DNA of 64,000 nt from Clostridia bacterium (GCA_024404115.1 JAKSQM010000001.1:186001-250000); one strand, 5' to 3'. Positions 17,638 to 26,700 are shown, numbered from the stretch's first letter. A program made the numbers and translations. The notes: generated from the letters alone by a model not told the origin.

Positions 17638-19107
17638 ATGAAGCTGTCTGAAGTTTTAAACGGCATTGATTATTGCGGCCGTATAGAAAATGATGTTGAA
17701 ATTGAAGATATTGTTTATGATTCACGAAAGGCGAGAAGCGGAGTGATTTTCGTTTGCCTTTCAGGTCTTAAAACTGACGGTCATAAATTTGCACAGAGTG
17801 CCTATGACAACGGTGCAAAAGTCTTCGTTGTTGAAAAGGATGTTTCTCTGCCCGAGGATGCACAGATTTTTAAGGTGCAAAATTCAAGAGCAGTTTTGAG
17901 AAATCTTGGCGATAATCTTTTTAAATGTCCCGAAAAAGAGATTAAGGTTATCGGCATAACAGGCACAAAGGGCAAGACCACAGTTGCGCATCTTGTGCAA
18001 AAAATTCTTAATGCTTCGGGTATTCCAACGGGCATAATCGGCACTGTCGGCGCAGAGTTTGACGGAATGAAAATTCCCACTGCCAACACCACACCCGAAT
18101 CCTTGGAGCTTCAGAAAATTTTCCGTGCAATGCTTGATAAAGGCTGTAAGGCGGTTGCACTTGAAGTATCATCCCTTGGTGTGAAGCACGGCAGAGTTGA
18201 CGGAATACAGTTTGCCGCAGGAATTTTCACAAACCTTTCACCCGACCATATCGGTCCTTTGGAGCATGAAACCTTTGAGGAATATGCCTACTGGAAATCG
18301 GTGATGTTTGAGCATTGCGACACAGCAATTATGAATTATGACGACGAAGCATATTCAATAATGAAAGAAAACTGCAAGTGCAAGGTTGTTTCATACGGAC
18401 TTGACACCGATTATGATATTTCTGCCAAAAATGTTGCCCCTGTGAGAAATCGCAGAACATTGGGCATTTCATTTGACTGCACTGCTTTTGGCGAAGACTT
18501 AAAAATCACCGCTCCTGTTCCTGGAACATTCAATGCATATAACATACTTGCCGCTTTAGGTGCGGCTGAGGCTTTGGGCGCAGATATTTCAAAGGCTGCC
18601 GAAGCACTTCAAAACATAAAAATCAGCGGCAGAGCAGAGCCTGTTTCGATTGATGCAGATTTTGATGTGATTATAGATTACGCTCACAACGGCTTGAGCC
18701 TTAAAAGCATAATCGAAACACTTTATGCCTACAAAACTGGCAAGATTATCTGCGTTTTCGGCTCCGTTGGCGGCAGAACATACGAACGCAGAAAAGAAAT
18801 GGGTCTGGTTGCAGGCAGTATGTGCGAATTGAGCGTGATTACATCAGATAATCCCGATTTTGAAGAGCCTGAAAATATTGTTAAAGAAATTGCGGAATAT
18901 GTGAAAGAAGCAGGCGGAAAATATTATGCCGAGCCAGACAGAAAAAAAGCTATCGAATACGCTTTGAGCGTTGCAGAAAAAGGCGATATTATCCTGCTTG
19001 CAGGTAAAGGACACGAAACTTATCAGCTTGTCAACGGCGTTAAAGAGCCGTTTTCAGAGCTTGAATGTATAAATGAATTTATGGGGAGAATAAAAACAGA
19101 TGCTTGA
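17638..19107 (+). CDS. murE: UDP-MurNAc-tripeptide synthetase, MurE family
   Basis: Adds the third amino acid to UDP-MurNAc-L-Ala-D-Glu in peptidoglycan synthesis; cytoplasmic ATP-dependent ligase. The P-loop is GTKGKTTVAHLV (about residue 105), the carbamylated-lysine region and NTTPESL motif are present, and the C-terminal domain has the specificity loop. That loop reads DNPD rather than the DNPR that binds meso-diaminopimelate in E. coli MurE, so the amino acid added may be lysine or ornithine rather than DAP, or this may be a MurE paralogue. 489 residues, normal length. Overlaps the FemAB gene by 8 bp, which favours a peptidoglycan cross-bridge context. Confidence 0.9.
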   Translation: MKLSEVLNGIDYCGRIENDVEIEDIVYDSRKARSGVIFVCLSGLKTDGHKFAQSAYDNGAKVFVVEKDVSLPEDAQIFKVQNSRAVLRNLGDNLFKCPEKEIKVIGITGTKGKTTVAHLVQKILNASGIPTGIIGTVGAEFDGMKIPTANTTPESLELQKIFRAMLDKGCKAVALEVSSLGVKHGRVDGIQFAAGIFTNLSPDHIGPLEHETFEEYAYWKSVMFEHCDTAIMNYDDEAYSIMKENCKCKVVSYGLDTDYDISAKNVAPVRNRRTLGISFDCTAFGEDLKITAPVPGTFNAYNILAALGAAEALGADISKAAEALQNIKISGRAEPVSIDADFDVIIDYAHNGLSLKSIIETLYAYKTGKIICVFGSVGGRTYERRKEMGLVAGSMCELSVITSDNPDFEEPENIVKEIAEYVKEAGGKYYAEPDRKKAIEYALSVAEKGDIILLAGKGHETYQLVNGVKEPFSELECINEFMGRIKTDA

Positions 19108-20449
19108 ATTTAAGATTGAAAACGATTTAAAAGAATACGATAAATTTATTAACGAAAGAAAAGGTTCTTTCATTCAGTGCTCTCGCTGGCCTGAAATTAA
19201 AGTTATGTGGAAGCCTTATTTCTTTTGCGGATTCAGAGATGGCGAAAGGGTTCTTGCTTGCCTTGTTCTTGAAAGAAATCTTTCCCTCTGCGGCAAAATC
19301 TGGTATATCCCCGATGGCCCCGTTACAGATTATTCTGATGGCGAAATCATCACCGAGTTTACTTCATTTATTAAAAAAGAGCTTAAAAAGCATAAGATAA
19401 CCGCTCTTATAACTGACCCCCATATTCCGCTGAGCATTAACGGCGAATACACCGAAGAGGGTCTTGCACTTCACAAAAAGCTTATTGATGCAGGCTATAT
19501 ACTGAATCACGATACAGAAAAATATATTTACAAATCACCAATCCAGTATATGATTCCCCTTAAAAAAGAGGACGGCACAATGTCAACTGCCAAAGAGCTT
19601 CTTAAAAAATGCGAAAAGGGCGTAAGATATTCTGTAAGAATCGGCGAAAACCGTGGACTTGTCAGCCGCCGTGTTTCGATTGCAGAGGTTGAAAAGGAGC
19701 CTGAGCTTCTTGACGATTTTGCAACAGTTATGCGCTCCACATCTGAAAGAGACAGCTTTATTGAAAAGAAGCCTGATTACATCAAAAGAATGATGGAGGT
19801 TTTCTATGACTGCATGGATTTAACTCTTGTTTATTACGATAAAAACGCTGATAAACATTTTGAGGATGAGCGTCAGAAGCAGTATGAGGCAAACCTCCAG
19901 AAAATGGAAAATACAACAAGAGAAAGCATTATCAACCGCCTTAAAAATGAGAATGAAACAATTCTCCAGCAGTCAAAGAATTATAAGATAAGACTTGAAA
20001 AAGCCGCAGAATTCTCTGATAAAGACAAGTTTGTTGTTGCAGGCGGACTTACAATCCGTTATGGCGGAGTTGCCAGCTGTCTTTTTGGCGGCAGCATAAA
20101 TGTTCTCAGAAACGAAACTCGCCCCAGCCACTTTGTTAATTATCTCCGCCTTTGCCAGAGCCTTGAGGCAGAGTGCGATTATCACGATTTAGGCTATGTT
20201 CTTGTTAATAACTTCAATATCCCTGAGGATAAAACACAGCCTTTAGGCGAGCTTACTCCATTTGATAGCTTTGAGGGCATCAATTCATTTAAGGCAAGCC
20301 TTGGCGCAAATCTTTATAAGTTTGTGGGCGAATATGTTATTGTTAATAACAAGCTTCGTTATAATATGTATGACAAGCTCATCCCCATGATTAAGGATTA
20401 TAAATTTAAGATACTTCAGGCTTTAAGAAAGCCTAAGGGCGATAATTGA
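19100..20449 (+). CDS. FemAB-type peptidoglycan bridge aminoacyltransferase
   Basis: 449 residues. Family of lipid-II aminoacyltransferases (FemX/FemA/FemB, MurM) that add amino acids from aminoacyl-tRNA to the stem-peptide side chain. Two GNAT-like lobes are separated by a charged helical arm (about residues 255-305, rich in Lys/Glu), which matches the antiparallel coiled coil of FemA. The N-terminal RKGSFIQCSRWPEIK is the conserved opening of the family. Translationally coupled to murE. The amino acid transferred is unknown. Confidence 0.85.
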   Translation: MLEFKIENDLKEYDKFINERKGSFIQCSRWPEIKVMWKPYFFCGFRDGERVLACLVLERNLSLCGKIWYIPDGPVTDYSDGEIITEFTSFIKKELKKHKITALITDPHIPLSINGEYTEEGLALHKKLIDAGYILNHDTEKYIYKSPIQYMIPLKKEDGTMSTAKELLKKCEKGVRYSVRIGENRGLVSRRVSIAEVEKEPELLDDFATVMRSTSERDSFIEKKPDYIKRMMEVFYDCMDLTLVYYDKNADKHFEDERQKQYEANLQKMENTTRESIINRLKNENETILQQSKNYKIRLEKAAEFSDKDKFVVAGGLTIRYGGVASCLFGGSINVLRNETRPSHFVNYLRLCQSLEAECDYHDLGYVLVNNFNIPEDKTQPLGELTPFDSFEGINSFKASLGANLYKFVGEYVIVNNKLRYNMYDKLIPMIKDYKFKILQALRKPKGDN

Positions 20450-20462
20450 GGAGGAATTACAG

Positions 20463-21572
20463 ATGAGCAAAAAAGATTTTGACTTGTTTGACGATGATGT
20501 TTTGAGCAGCCTTGAAAAGCTCAAGGCAAAATATTCTGATTTAGGTCTTGAAGATGACGACGAGCCTATAGTAAAACCTCAGAGCGTGGTTGAAAAAGAG
20601 CCGGAAGAGGAATATTATGAGGAGCAGCCAGCCAAGGAAGATTACCCCGACGAGGGCGAATACTACGATGATGATTACGAGGAAGAATATCCCGAAAATA
20701 ACAGCGTAGAAAATGAACATCATACCTCTGCCAATTATGAAGAGGCAGACGAAATGGAGTATGAGGAGAAGCCAAAAAAGAAAAAGAGCAAGAAGAAAAA
20801 TAAATCATCAAAAGTTCTCACAATAATTCTTGCAGTGCTGATTCTTGTTATTATCTGGGGCGCACTTTTCGGTATCGACTTTGTTCTTGCAAGCAGTATG
20901 CAGAAGCCGTTTTTCTGCGTTAAAACAGAAGAATATGAAAACGGCAGTGCAGACTACACAGGTGCATTTTATAAATTGCAGTATCACGTTGAGGATAACG
21001 GCGAAACAGTTATCGTTTGCCTGCCTTGGTTTATGAAAGGCCCCAATGATGAAATTGACAAGAACGCCGCCGAAGCTGAAAAGAAAGAAGAAAAGCAGGA
21101 AAAAACTGCTCCCGTTTTTGAAAGCTCAAAGACAATAAAAATTAAAATTCCCAAAGAGTTTTATGGCGAGCTTAAAGACGGCAAGCTTGAATTAACAGAT
21201 GAGCAGAAAGAGCAGGGCTTTAAATCTGTTGAATTAAGCGAAAAGAAAAAGAGCGCAACATTCACAATTGATAAAGCGGACTATGATGTTTTTATCGGTG
21301 AAATGAGAGAGCAGGTTGCCAAAGACCTTTCTGCAATTGCAGATGATAAAGATTATCCCTCAATCAAAAAGGTTGAATATACAAACGATTTCTCAAATGT
21401 AACACTTTCTGTTGACAGCAAGCTTTATGAAACAAGCCTTGACCATTTTATCAGCGAATCTATTTTTGAATGGGTTGGCAAGTATAAGGCATATGCGCAG
21501 AGAGAGCTTGTTTGCGACCTTGTTATTAAGGATGTTGTTGACGGCACCATTGTTGAAGAGAGCAAGGGTTAA
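20463..21572 (+). CDS. Acidic single-pass membrane protein, unknown family
   Basis: 369 residues, not recognised. An acidic, Tyr/Glu/Asp-rich cytoplasmic region (residues 30-103) leads to a lysine cluster (KPKKKKSKKKNK), then one membrane helix (about 118-143) and a 225-residue extracytoplasmic domain with a charged KKEEKQEK segment and predicted alpha/beta content. It follows the FemAB gene by 13 bp with a GAGGAGG site, so it is probably a third member of the wall operon, possibly a scaffold or regulator of wall synthesis; this is inference from context. Confidence 0.6.
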   Translation: MSKKDFDLFDDDVLSSLEKLKAKYSDLGLEDDDEPIVKPQSVVEKEPEEEYYEEQPAKEDYPDEGEYYDDDYEEEYPENNSVENEHHTSANYEEADEMEYEEKPKKKKSKKKNKSSKVLTIILAVLILVIIWGALFGIDFVLASSMQKPFFCVKTEEYENGSADYTGAFYKLQYHVEDNGETVIVCLPWFMKGPNDEIDKNAAEAEKKEEKQEKTAPVFESSKTIKIKIPKEFYGELKDGKLELTDEQKEQGFKSVELSEKKKSATFTIDKADYDVFIGEMREQVAKDLSAIADDKDYPSIKKVEYTNDFSNVTLSVDSKLYETSLDHFISESIFEWVGKYKAYAQRELVCDLVIKDVVDGTIVEESKG

Positions 21573-21583
21573 TTTACATATTC

Positions 21584-21625
21584 AGATGGCTGTAATGAAA
21601 GGATCGTTACAGCCGTCTTTTATTT
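21584..21625 (+). terminator. Intrinsic terminator after the wall operon
   Basis: A 12-bp stem (AGATGGCTGTAA with TTACAGCCGTCT, one G-T pair) with an 11-nt loop, followed by a T-rich run. Confidence 0.9.
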
Positions 21626-21626
21626 C

Positions 21627-21655
21627 TTGACAAAATTTTATTTCAGTAGTAAAAT
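21627..21655 (+). promoter_or_regulatory. Promoter of the cobalamin transport operon
   Basis: TTGACA at 21627-21632 and TAAAAT at 21650-21655 are 17 bp apart. Transcription would begin at about 21662, at the first bases of the riboswitch. Confidence 0.8.
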
Positions 21656-21660
21656 TTCAG

Positions 21661-21735
21661 TAAGCATTCAGTGGGAAGTTTGGTGAAAATCCAGCGCAAC
21701 AGCCATTACCGTATAGTCGGAAGACCTGATGCTTA
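21661..21735 (+). promoter_or_regulatory. Cobalamin riboswitch (short class II type aptamer)
   Basis: The closing stem P1 is perfect: TAAGCAT (21661-21667) with ATGCTTA (21729-21735). Between them are the conserved B12 elements in order: GTGGGAAG, TTGGTGAAAATCC, GCAACAGCC, TTACCGTATA and AGTCGGAAGACCTG. The aptamer lacks the long peripheral P7-P12 domain of class I, so it resembles the compact Cbl-II type. A further hairpin CTGATTA/TAATCGG (21773-21789) and a terminator follow before the first gene. It would reduce expression of the ECF operon when cobalamin is plentiful. Confidence 0.85.
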
Positions 21736-21800
21736 AAAAAATGAAACACTTTGGGCAAGAAAGCTGTATCGTCTGATTATTTTAATCGGTCTGTGTTTTT

Positions 21801-21825
21801 GCGCCCTCAGGGGCGTTATTTTTTT
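21801..21825 (+). terminator. Riboswitch expression-platform terminator
   Basis: A GC-rich hairpin CGCCC-TCAG-GGGCG is followed directly by TTATTTTTTT and then the GGAGG ribosome site of the next gene, as expected for ligand-dependent termination. Confidence 0.75.
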
Positions 21826-21834
21826 GGAGGATTT

Positions 21835-22101
21835 ATGGAAAAGACAAAAGAATATTACATTGCCCGTTTAATCGAAACTGCAAAAAAAGAAAATCGTCTG
21901 CCAAAAAAATCTGACTTTTCACAGGAAGATGTGAACAGAATAAAAGGCTTTTTCGGTCCGTGGCCGTGGGCACTTGAAGCGGCAGGGCTGAAAGAATCAA
22001 AGCAGGAAGAACGCATTGCAAAAAATCGTGAAAAGAGACTTCGTGCAAAAGAAAGAAAAAAGCAGTTCAAAAAAGAGCAAAACGAAAACCCCGCAGAGTA
22101 A
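21835..22101 (+). CDS. Small basic helical protein in the cobalamin operon
   Basis: 88 residues from the ATG at 21835, which has GGAGG just upstream and lies right after the riboswitch terminator. A helical N-terminal module (YYIARLIETAKKENRLPKK, then FGPWPWALEAAGLK) resembles the short repeats found beside homing endonucleases and other small DNA-binding modules; the C-terminal third is a highly basic Lys/Arg/Glu helix. It may bind nucleic acid. No function is known and its role in vitamin transport is unclear. A longer frame back to 21751 would run through the riboswitch and is rejected. Confidence 0.6.
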   Translation: MEKTKEYYIARLIETAKKENRLPKKSDFSQEDVNRIKGFFGPWPWALEAAGLKESKQEERIAKNREKRLRAKERKKQFKKEQNENPAE

Positions 22102-22116
22102 TTAACAGGAGCATTT

Positions 22117-23064
22117 ATGGAAGCAGGATTCAAAGGGTATCACCCTGTTCCCAATTTAATATATTTTTTGAGCATAGTCATTTTCAGTCTGCTTTTTAAG
22201 CATCCGCTGACCTTGGCTGTGTGCTTTGCGGCATCCATTTGCTATTATATAAAGCTTTGCGGCAGGCAGGCTGTGAAAAATTTCTTTTGCGTTTTGCTGC
22301 CGATGCTTGTTGTAGTGCTTTTGATAAACGGCATCTTTGCCCATTACGGCACAACCCCGATTTTCACCTTGCCATCAGGTAATAAAATGACATTTGAAGC
22401 AATAGTTTACGGCTTTGTGCTGGGACTTTCTGCGGTAACAGTTATGATGTGGTTCTTTTGCTATAACGAGGTTGTAACGGCAGATAAATTTATGTTTGTT
22501 TTCGGCAAGTTTCTGCCAGCCGCCGCACTTGTTTTTTCAATGGCACTTAGGTTTGTTCCGCTTTATAAAAACAGACTTTATATTATCGCCGAGGCTCAGC
22601 GTGGAATCGGCAAAGATTATAAAAGCGGAACGCTTCTGGAAAGAATAAAAAACGGCGGAAAAATTATGTCAATTTTAATCACATGGAGCCTTGAAAATGC
22701 CGTTGAAATTTCTGACTCAATGCGGGCGAGAGGCTACGGCTTAAAGGGCAGAAAAGCTTACGGAAAATTCAAGTGGAGCGGCAAAGATTTTGTTGCAGTT
22801 TTTGTGATAATTTTAATTGATATTTTGCTGATTTTCGGCTGCATTTTTAAATCAGTTCACTGCGTTTATAATCCTTATATTGTCATAAATCCCAAAGCGG
22901 ATTTTGGCAAAACTTATTTTGTAAATCAATTAAATTTAACCTTGAATCCCACATCTTTTTTTGGAATAATTACGCTGATTGCGTTTACGGTTCTTTGTTT
23001 TTTACCGCTGATAATTGAGCTAAAGGAGGATATAAAATGGAACAGATTAAAATCGAAAATTTAA
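22117..23064 (+). CDS. ecfT: ECF transporter transmembrane component EcfT
   Basis: 315 residues. Polytopic membrane coupling subunit of an energy-coupling factor importer. The conserved coupling motif is SMRARGYGLKGRK (about residue 205), which contacts the ATPases. An AGGAG site precedes the ATG, and the end overlaps ecfA by 28 bp. It sits in the cobalamin-riboswitch operon, which points to vitamin B12 uptake by a dedicated (group I) ECF complex. Confidence 0.9.
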   Translation: MEAGFKGYHPVPNLIYFLSIVIFSLLFKHPLTLAVCFAASICYYIKLCGRQAVKNFFCVLLPMLVVVLLINGIFAHYGTTPIFTLPSGNKMTFEAIVYGFVLGLSAVTVMMWFFCYNEVVTADKFMFVFGKFLPAAALVFSMALRFVPLYKNRLYIIAEAQRGIGKDYKSGTLLERIKNGGKIMSILITWSLENAVEISDSMRARGYGLKGRKAYGKFKWSGKDFVAVFVIILIDILLIFGCIFKSVHCVYNPYIVINPKADFGKTYFVNQLNLTLNPTSFFGIITLIAFTVLCFLPLIIELKEDIKWNRLKSKI

Positions 23065-24653
23065 CTTTTTCATATCCTCTTTGCGATGAAAAAGCGATTG
23101 ATAATATTTCGCTTTCTGTGAAAGCAGGGGAGTTCATTGTCCTTTGCGGAAAAAGCGGATGCGGCAAAACTACACTTTTGAAGCATCTAAAAAAAGAGCT
23201 TGCACCTCACGGCGAAAAAAGCGGAAAAATTTTTATTGACGGCAAAAACTCTGATGAAATGAGCCTTAGAGAAAGTGCGGAAAAAATCGGATTTGTTATG
23301 CAAAATCCCGATTTGCAGATTGTTACCGATAAGGTATGGCACGAGCTTTCATTCGGACTTGAAAATTTAGGTCTTTCAAATGATGAAATCGGCTTGCGCA
23401 CCGCTGAAATGGCATCATATTTTGGCATCGGTCAGTGGTATAACCAAAAAACAACGCTTCTTTCGGGCGGTCAGAAGCAGTTGATGAACTTGGCTTCGGT
23501 GATGGTTATGCACCCCGACATCCTGCTCCTTGATGAGCCGACATCTCAGCTTGACCCTGTTTCGGCAGAGAATTTTCTTCACACTGTCAGCAAAATCAAC
23601 CGTGAATTAGGTGTAACTGTGATTATCACCGAGCAGCGACTTGAGGAGGTTTTCCCTTGTGCAGACAGAGCCGTTGTTATGGACGAGGGCAAAATAATTT
23701 TTGATGGCACGCCTTCGCAGATGGGAAAAGTACTTTCAGATATGCCGTCTTTTCTCCGCTTTGCAGTGCCGACTCCCATGAGAGTTTTCTCAAAATTCTG
23801 CAAAGAAAATTGCCCCGTAACTGTCTGTGAAGGCAGAAGGTTTTTAAGAGAAATTTCTCACAAAAATGAAGTGAATTTTGAAGAAAAAAATACAAGCGAA
23901 AATGTTGCAGTTGAGCTTAAAAATATTTGCTTCCGTTATGAAAAAAATGGCAAAGATATTTTAAAAAATCTTTCACTTAAAATTCCAGAAAAAAGTTTTT
24001 TTGCAATCCTTGGCGGCAACGGTGCAGGCAAAACAACTCTTTTAAAAATAATAAATTCCACGCTTTCTCCCTTTAGTGGAAAGGTAAAAATTTTTGGTGA
24101 AAATCAAAAGAAAAGCAAGGCAAAAATTTCAACGCTTCCGCAGGATGTGCAGGCACTTTTTACCGCCAAAACTGTTATGCTTGATTTAAAAGAAATCGAA
24201 AAAGATGAAAGCGAAATTTTAAAAATTGCAAGCCTTGTTAAAATAGAAAATCTTCTTTCAAAGCATCCATTTGATTTAAGCGGTGGTGAGCAGCAGCGTG
24301 CCGCACTGGCAAAGGTTCTTTTGTGCAAACCGCAGATTCTTCTGCTTGACGAGCCAACAAAAGGCATGGATGCTGAATTTAAAAATGACTTTGCAAATAT
24401 TGTGGCTTCCCTTAAAAATGACGGCTGCACAGTGGTGATGATTTCTCACGATGTGGAGTTCTGCGCAAAGTATGCCGATATGTGCGCAATGGTATTTGAC
24501 GGTTCTGTTGCCGCCGCAGAAACTGCACATAAATTCTTTAACGAAAACAGATTTTACACTACATCCGCCGCAAGAATGGCAAGGGGAATAATTAAAAACG
24601 CTGTAACAGATGAGAATATTATTTTATGCTTAAACGAAAAATCTTTTCAATAA
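23037..24653 (+). CDS. ecfA: ECF transporter ATPase, two fused nucleotide-binding domains
   Basis: 538 residues comprising two ABC ATPase domains in one chain, replacing the usual EcfA1 and EcfA2. Domain 1: Walker A GKSGCGKTT (about residue 38), signature LSGGQKQ, Walker B ILLLDEPTS. Domain 2: Walker A GGNGAGKTT (about residue 323), signature LSGGEQQR, Walker B ILLLDEPTK. The ATG has an AAAGGAGG site. It powers the importer made with the adjacent EcfT and S component. Confidence 0.92.
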   Translation: MEQIKIENLTFSYPLCDEKAIDNISLSVKAGEFIVLCGKSGCGKTTLLKHLKKELAPHGEKSGKIFIDGKNSDEMSLRESAEKIGFVMQNPDLQIVTDKVWHELSFGLENLGLSNDEIGLRTAEMASYFGIGQWYNQKTTLLSGGQKQLMNLASVMVMHPDILLLDEPTSQLDPVSAENFLHTVSKINRELGVTVIITEQRLEEVFPCADRAVVMDEGKIIFDGTPSQMGKVLSDMPSFLRFAVPTPMRVFSKFCKENCPVTVCEGRRFLREISHKNEVNFEEKNTSENVAVELKNICFRYEKNGKDILKNLSLKIPEKSFFAILGGNGAGKTTLLKIINSTLSPFSGKVKIFGENQKKSKAKISTLPQDVQALFTAKTVMLDLKEIEKDESEILKIASLVKIENLLSKHPFDLSGGEQQRAALAKVLLCKPQILLLDEPTKGMDAEFKNDFANIVASLKNDGCTVVMISHDVEFCAKYADMCAMVFDGSVAAAETAHKFFNENRFYTTSAARMARGIIKNAVTDENIILCLNEKSFQ

Positions 24654-25339
24654 TTATGCTGTGCGTGGCAGTGCCTGCGGTGGTTTTTGCAGGCTATTTT
24701 CTGGCAAAAGGCAAGCAATATTATCTTGTGAGTCTGCTTGTGATTTTTCTTTCAATTTTCCCGTTTTTTTATTCGCTTGAAAGAAAAAAATTGCAGACAA
24801 GAGAGCTCGTAATAACCGCAAGTGTAACGGCAATTGCAGTGGCATCAAGAGCGGCATTTTTTTATCTGCCAAACATCAAACCTATGTGCGCCGTGCTGGT
24901 AATTTCTGCCGTCGTTTTCGGTGCGGAGTTCGGCTTTGTCTGCGGTGCAATTTCAATGCTTCTTTCAAATTTTATTTACGGGCAGGGGATGTGGACACCC
25001 TTTCAGATGCTTGCAATGGGGCTGACAGTTTTTGTAATCACCCTTATAATAAGAGCGTTCAAAATTAAAAACCGCTTTGTGGCAGGCATAGTCAGCGGAA
25101 TAATCTGCACCTTACTTTACGGTGTGATAGTTGACCTTTGCTCTGTTTTTATGATGGTGTCAGATTTCAACTTAAAATCAATCCTCGCTGTTTATTCTTC
25201 GGGCGTTCCTTTTAATATTATGCACGGTGCCGCAACCGCCTTGATTGTGGCGTTCTTTATGCCGTCAATAACAGAAAAGCTTCAGAGAATTAAAATTAAA
25301 TACGGAATTTTCAACGAAAAAAATCAGCATAGCTCTTAA
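24626..25339 (+). CDS. cbrT: ECF transporter S component, probably cobalamin-specific (CbrT-like)
   Basis: 237 residues, six or so membrane helices. The sequence GAISMLLSNFIYGQGMWTPFQM matches the membrane-core region of the CbrT-type S components that bind cobalamin (motif shortened here to its recognisable part, NFIYGQGMWTPFQM). The cobalamin riboswitch at the head of the operon independently supports B12 as substrate. The start overlaps the end of ecfA by 28 bp. Last gene of the operon; convergent with a decayed GH31 gene. Confidence 0.8.
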   Translation: MLKRKIFSIIMLCVAVPAVVFAGYFLAKGKQYYLVSLLVIFLSIFPFFYSLERKKLQTRELVITASVTAIAVASRAAFFYLPNIKPMCAVLVISAVVFGAEFGFVCGAISMLLSNFIYGQGMWTPFQMLAMGLTVFVITLIIRAFKIKNRFVAGIVSGIICTLLYGVIVDLCSVFMMVSDFNLKSILAVYSSGVPFNIMHGAATALIVAFFMPSITEKLQRIKIKYGIFNEKNQHSS

Positions 25340-25394
25340 ACTCTGCACGCCAAAAATAAATCTTTTTTTATATCCAGTTAAAATACCAACAATT

Positions 25395-26626
25395 TCACAA
25401 TTCTATTACAACCATCTTATCAGAAAGGTGGAGCAATGTGCCGAATTTATGGTGATATGCAACAGCACCTGAAACGGACTTAACAGAATCAATATTTCTC
25501 AAAATCACTTTTGCGCCCACAGGCAGAGTGTCCAGTGAAACAGTGATTGTATTGCCCTCACGGATTGCCTCCACTTTGAGAGCTTCGTTGCCATGCGTAT
25601 CACAGACACGGGCAGTTGCTTTGCTTTTAAGTGCAAAAATATGAAGCGTTACATTTTTAGCATAATCATAATCAGGTGCGGTGTTGACTTCACCAAAGGG
25701 TATAATTGAATTTTCTCTTGCATAAAGCGGAAGCGAAAAGAAATCATAATTATCCTTTTGCCATGCACCGCCCTCACGGACTTCATTTGAAAGAAGATGT
25801 GTCCATGTGCCGTTTGGCAAATAATAATCAACATCGCCATTTTCACGAAAAACGGGAGCTACAAGCAGATTTTCACCTAACATATACTGGCGTTCAAGGT
25901 CATCACAGAGAAAATCATCATTAAACTCAAGCACCATGGCACGCATAACAGGTACACCCTTTTCATGAGCGGTAACAGCCGCCTCATATATATAAGGCAT
26001 AAGCGAGCATTTAAGCTCTGAAAAATATTTTGCAACCGCCACGGATTCTGCACCGTCTGTTTCGCCCTCTTTATTAAACAGCCACGGCACACGGTATGAT
26101 GACATTCCGTGCAAGCGTGAATGGGTGGAGAGCAGACCAAATGCAAGCCAGCGTTTGTATATATCGGCGCAGGCTGTGCTCTCATAAAATTGCCTTTGGG
26201 TGTCTCAACATATCCGAGAATCATTCTGTCAAAAAAATTGCTTATGGATGTGAGCAGACGCTCCTTATAATAAAAAGAAAATTTTGCAGGATTTTTGCGT
26301 ATTTCAAGGCGGGAGTTGCCGCTTTTTACTGTTAAGCGATCGCCGTCTTCTTCGGTTATCAGCTCAACGGAGGCTTCATTTAACTGAAACTGCGGTATTT
26401 TTGCACGAGAGCCTGTAAAATGCTGTGCCTGTATGCGGATAATATCGGGCAGTGGAGAGGAAACATATATTTCAATCATCGGGCCGCCGAAAGTATGAGA
26501 ATCTGCACTTCTCGGCAGTGAATAAATATAAAGTCTGTTGCCTTCTTTTCTGACTTCACGAATCTGCACAGTGTCGGCAAAGCTGACAGCAGGTTTTTCA
26601 AGCAGATATCTGCCGCTGAATTTCAT
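25395..26626 (-). pseudogene. GH31 alpha-glycosidase, internal deletion and frameshift
   Basis: Two reading frames on the minus strand join near 26167. The 5' part (about 153 codons, good GGAGAG site and ATG at 26626) is the N-terminal beta-sandwich of YicI-like GH31 enzymes, ending at GYVETPKGNFMRAQ. The 3' part resumes in another frame with DIYKRWLAFGLLSTHSRL and SSYRVPWLF, which normally lie near residue 500, and runs to the normal C terminus. About 330-350 codons are missing, including the catalytic nucleophile and acid/base aspartates. The gene cannot encode an active enzyme. It lies beyond a terminator downstream of the glycan operon. An assembly error is possible but less likely. Confidence 0.85.
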
Positions 26627-26643
26627 AATTATCTCTCCAATCT

Positions 26644-26687
26644 AAAAATTAAGCCACAGAACGGCAGAAGCTCTGACGCTCTGTGGC
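26644..26687 (-). terminator. Terminator at the end of the glycan operon
   Basis: On the minus strand GCCACAGA pairs with TCTGTGGC around a 19-nt loop that can itself pair in part, followed by TTAATTTTT. Confidence 0.65.
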
Positions 26688-26700
26688 CTGCATATTGTAA

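Noticed and set aside
21751-21834. Longer N terminus of the small protein in the cobalamin operon
   Set aside because: The extension would translate the riboswitch expression platform and terminator; the ATG at 21835 has a proper GGAGG site.
25395-26114. Independent 239-residue gene at the left of the GH31 region
   Set aside because: Its start is an internal Met of the GH31 sequence and conserved GH31 residues continue upstream in the same frame, so it is part of a broken gene.
26653-26687. Attachment site or operator at the GCCACAGA inverted repeat
   Set aside because: Position directly after an operon and a following T-rich stretch fit an intrinsic terminator better.
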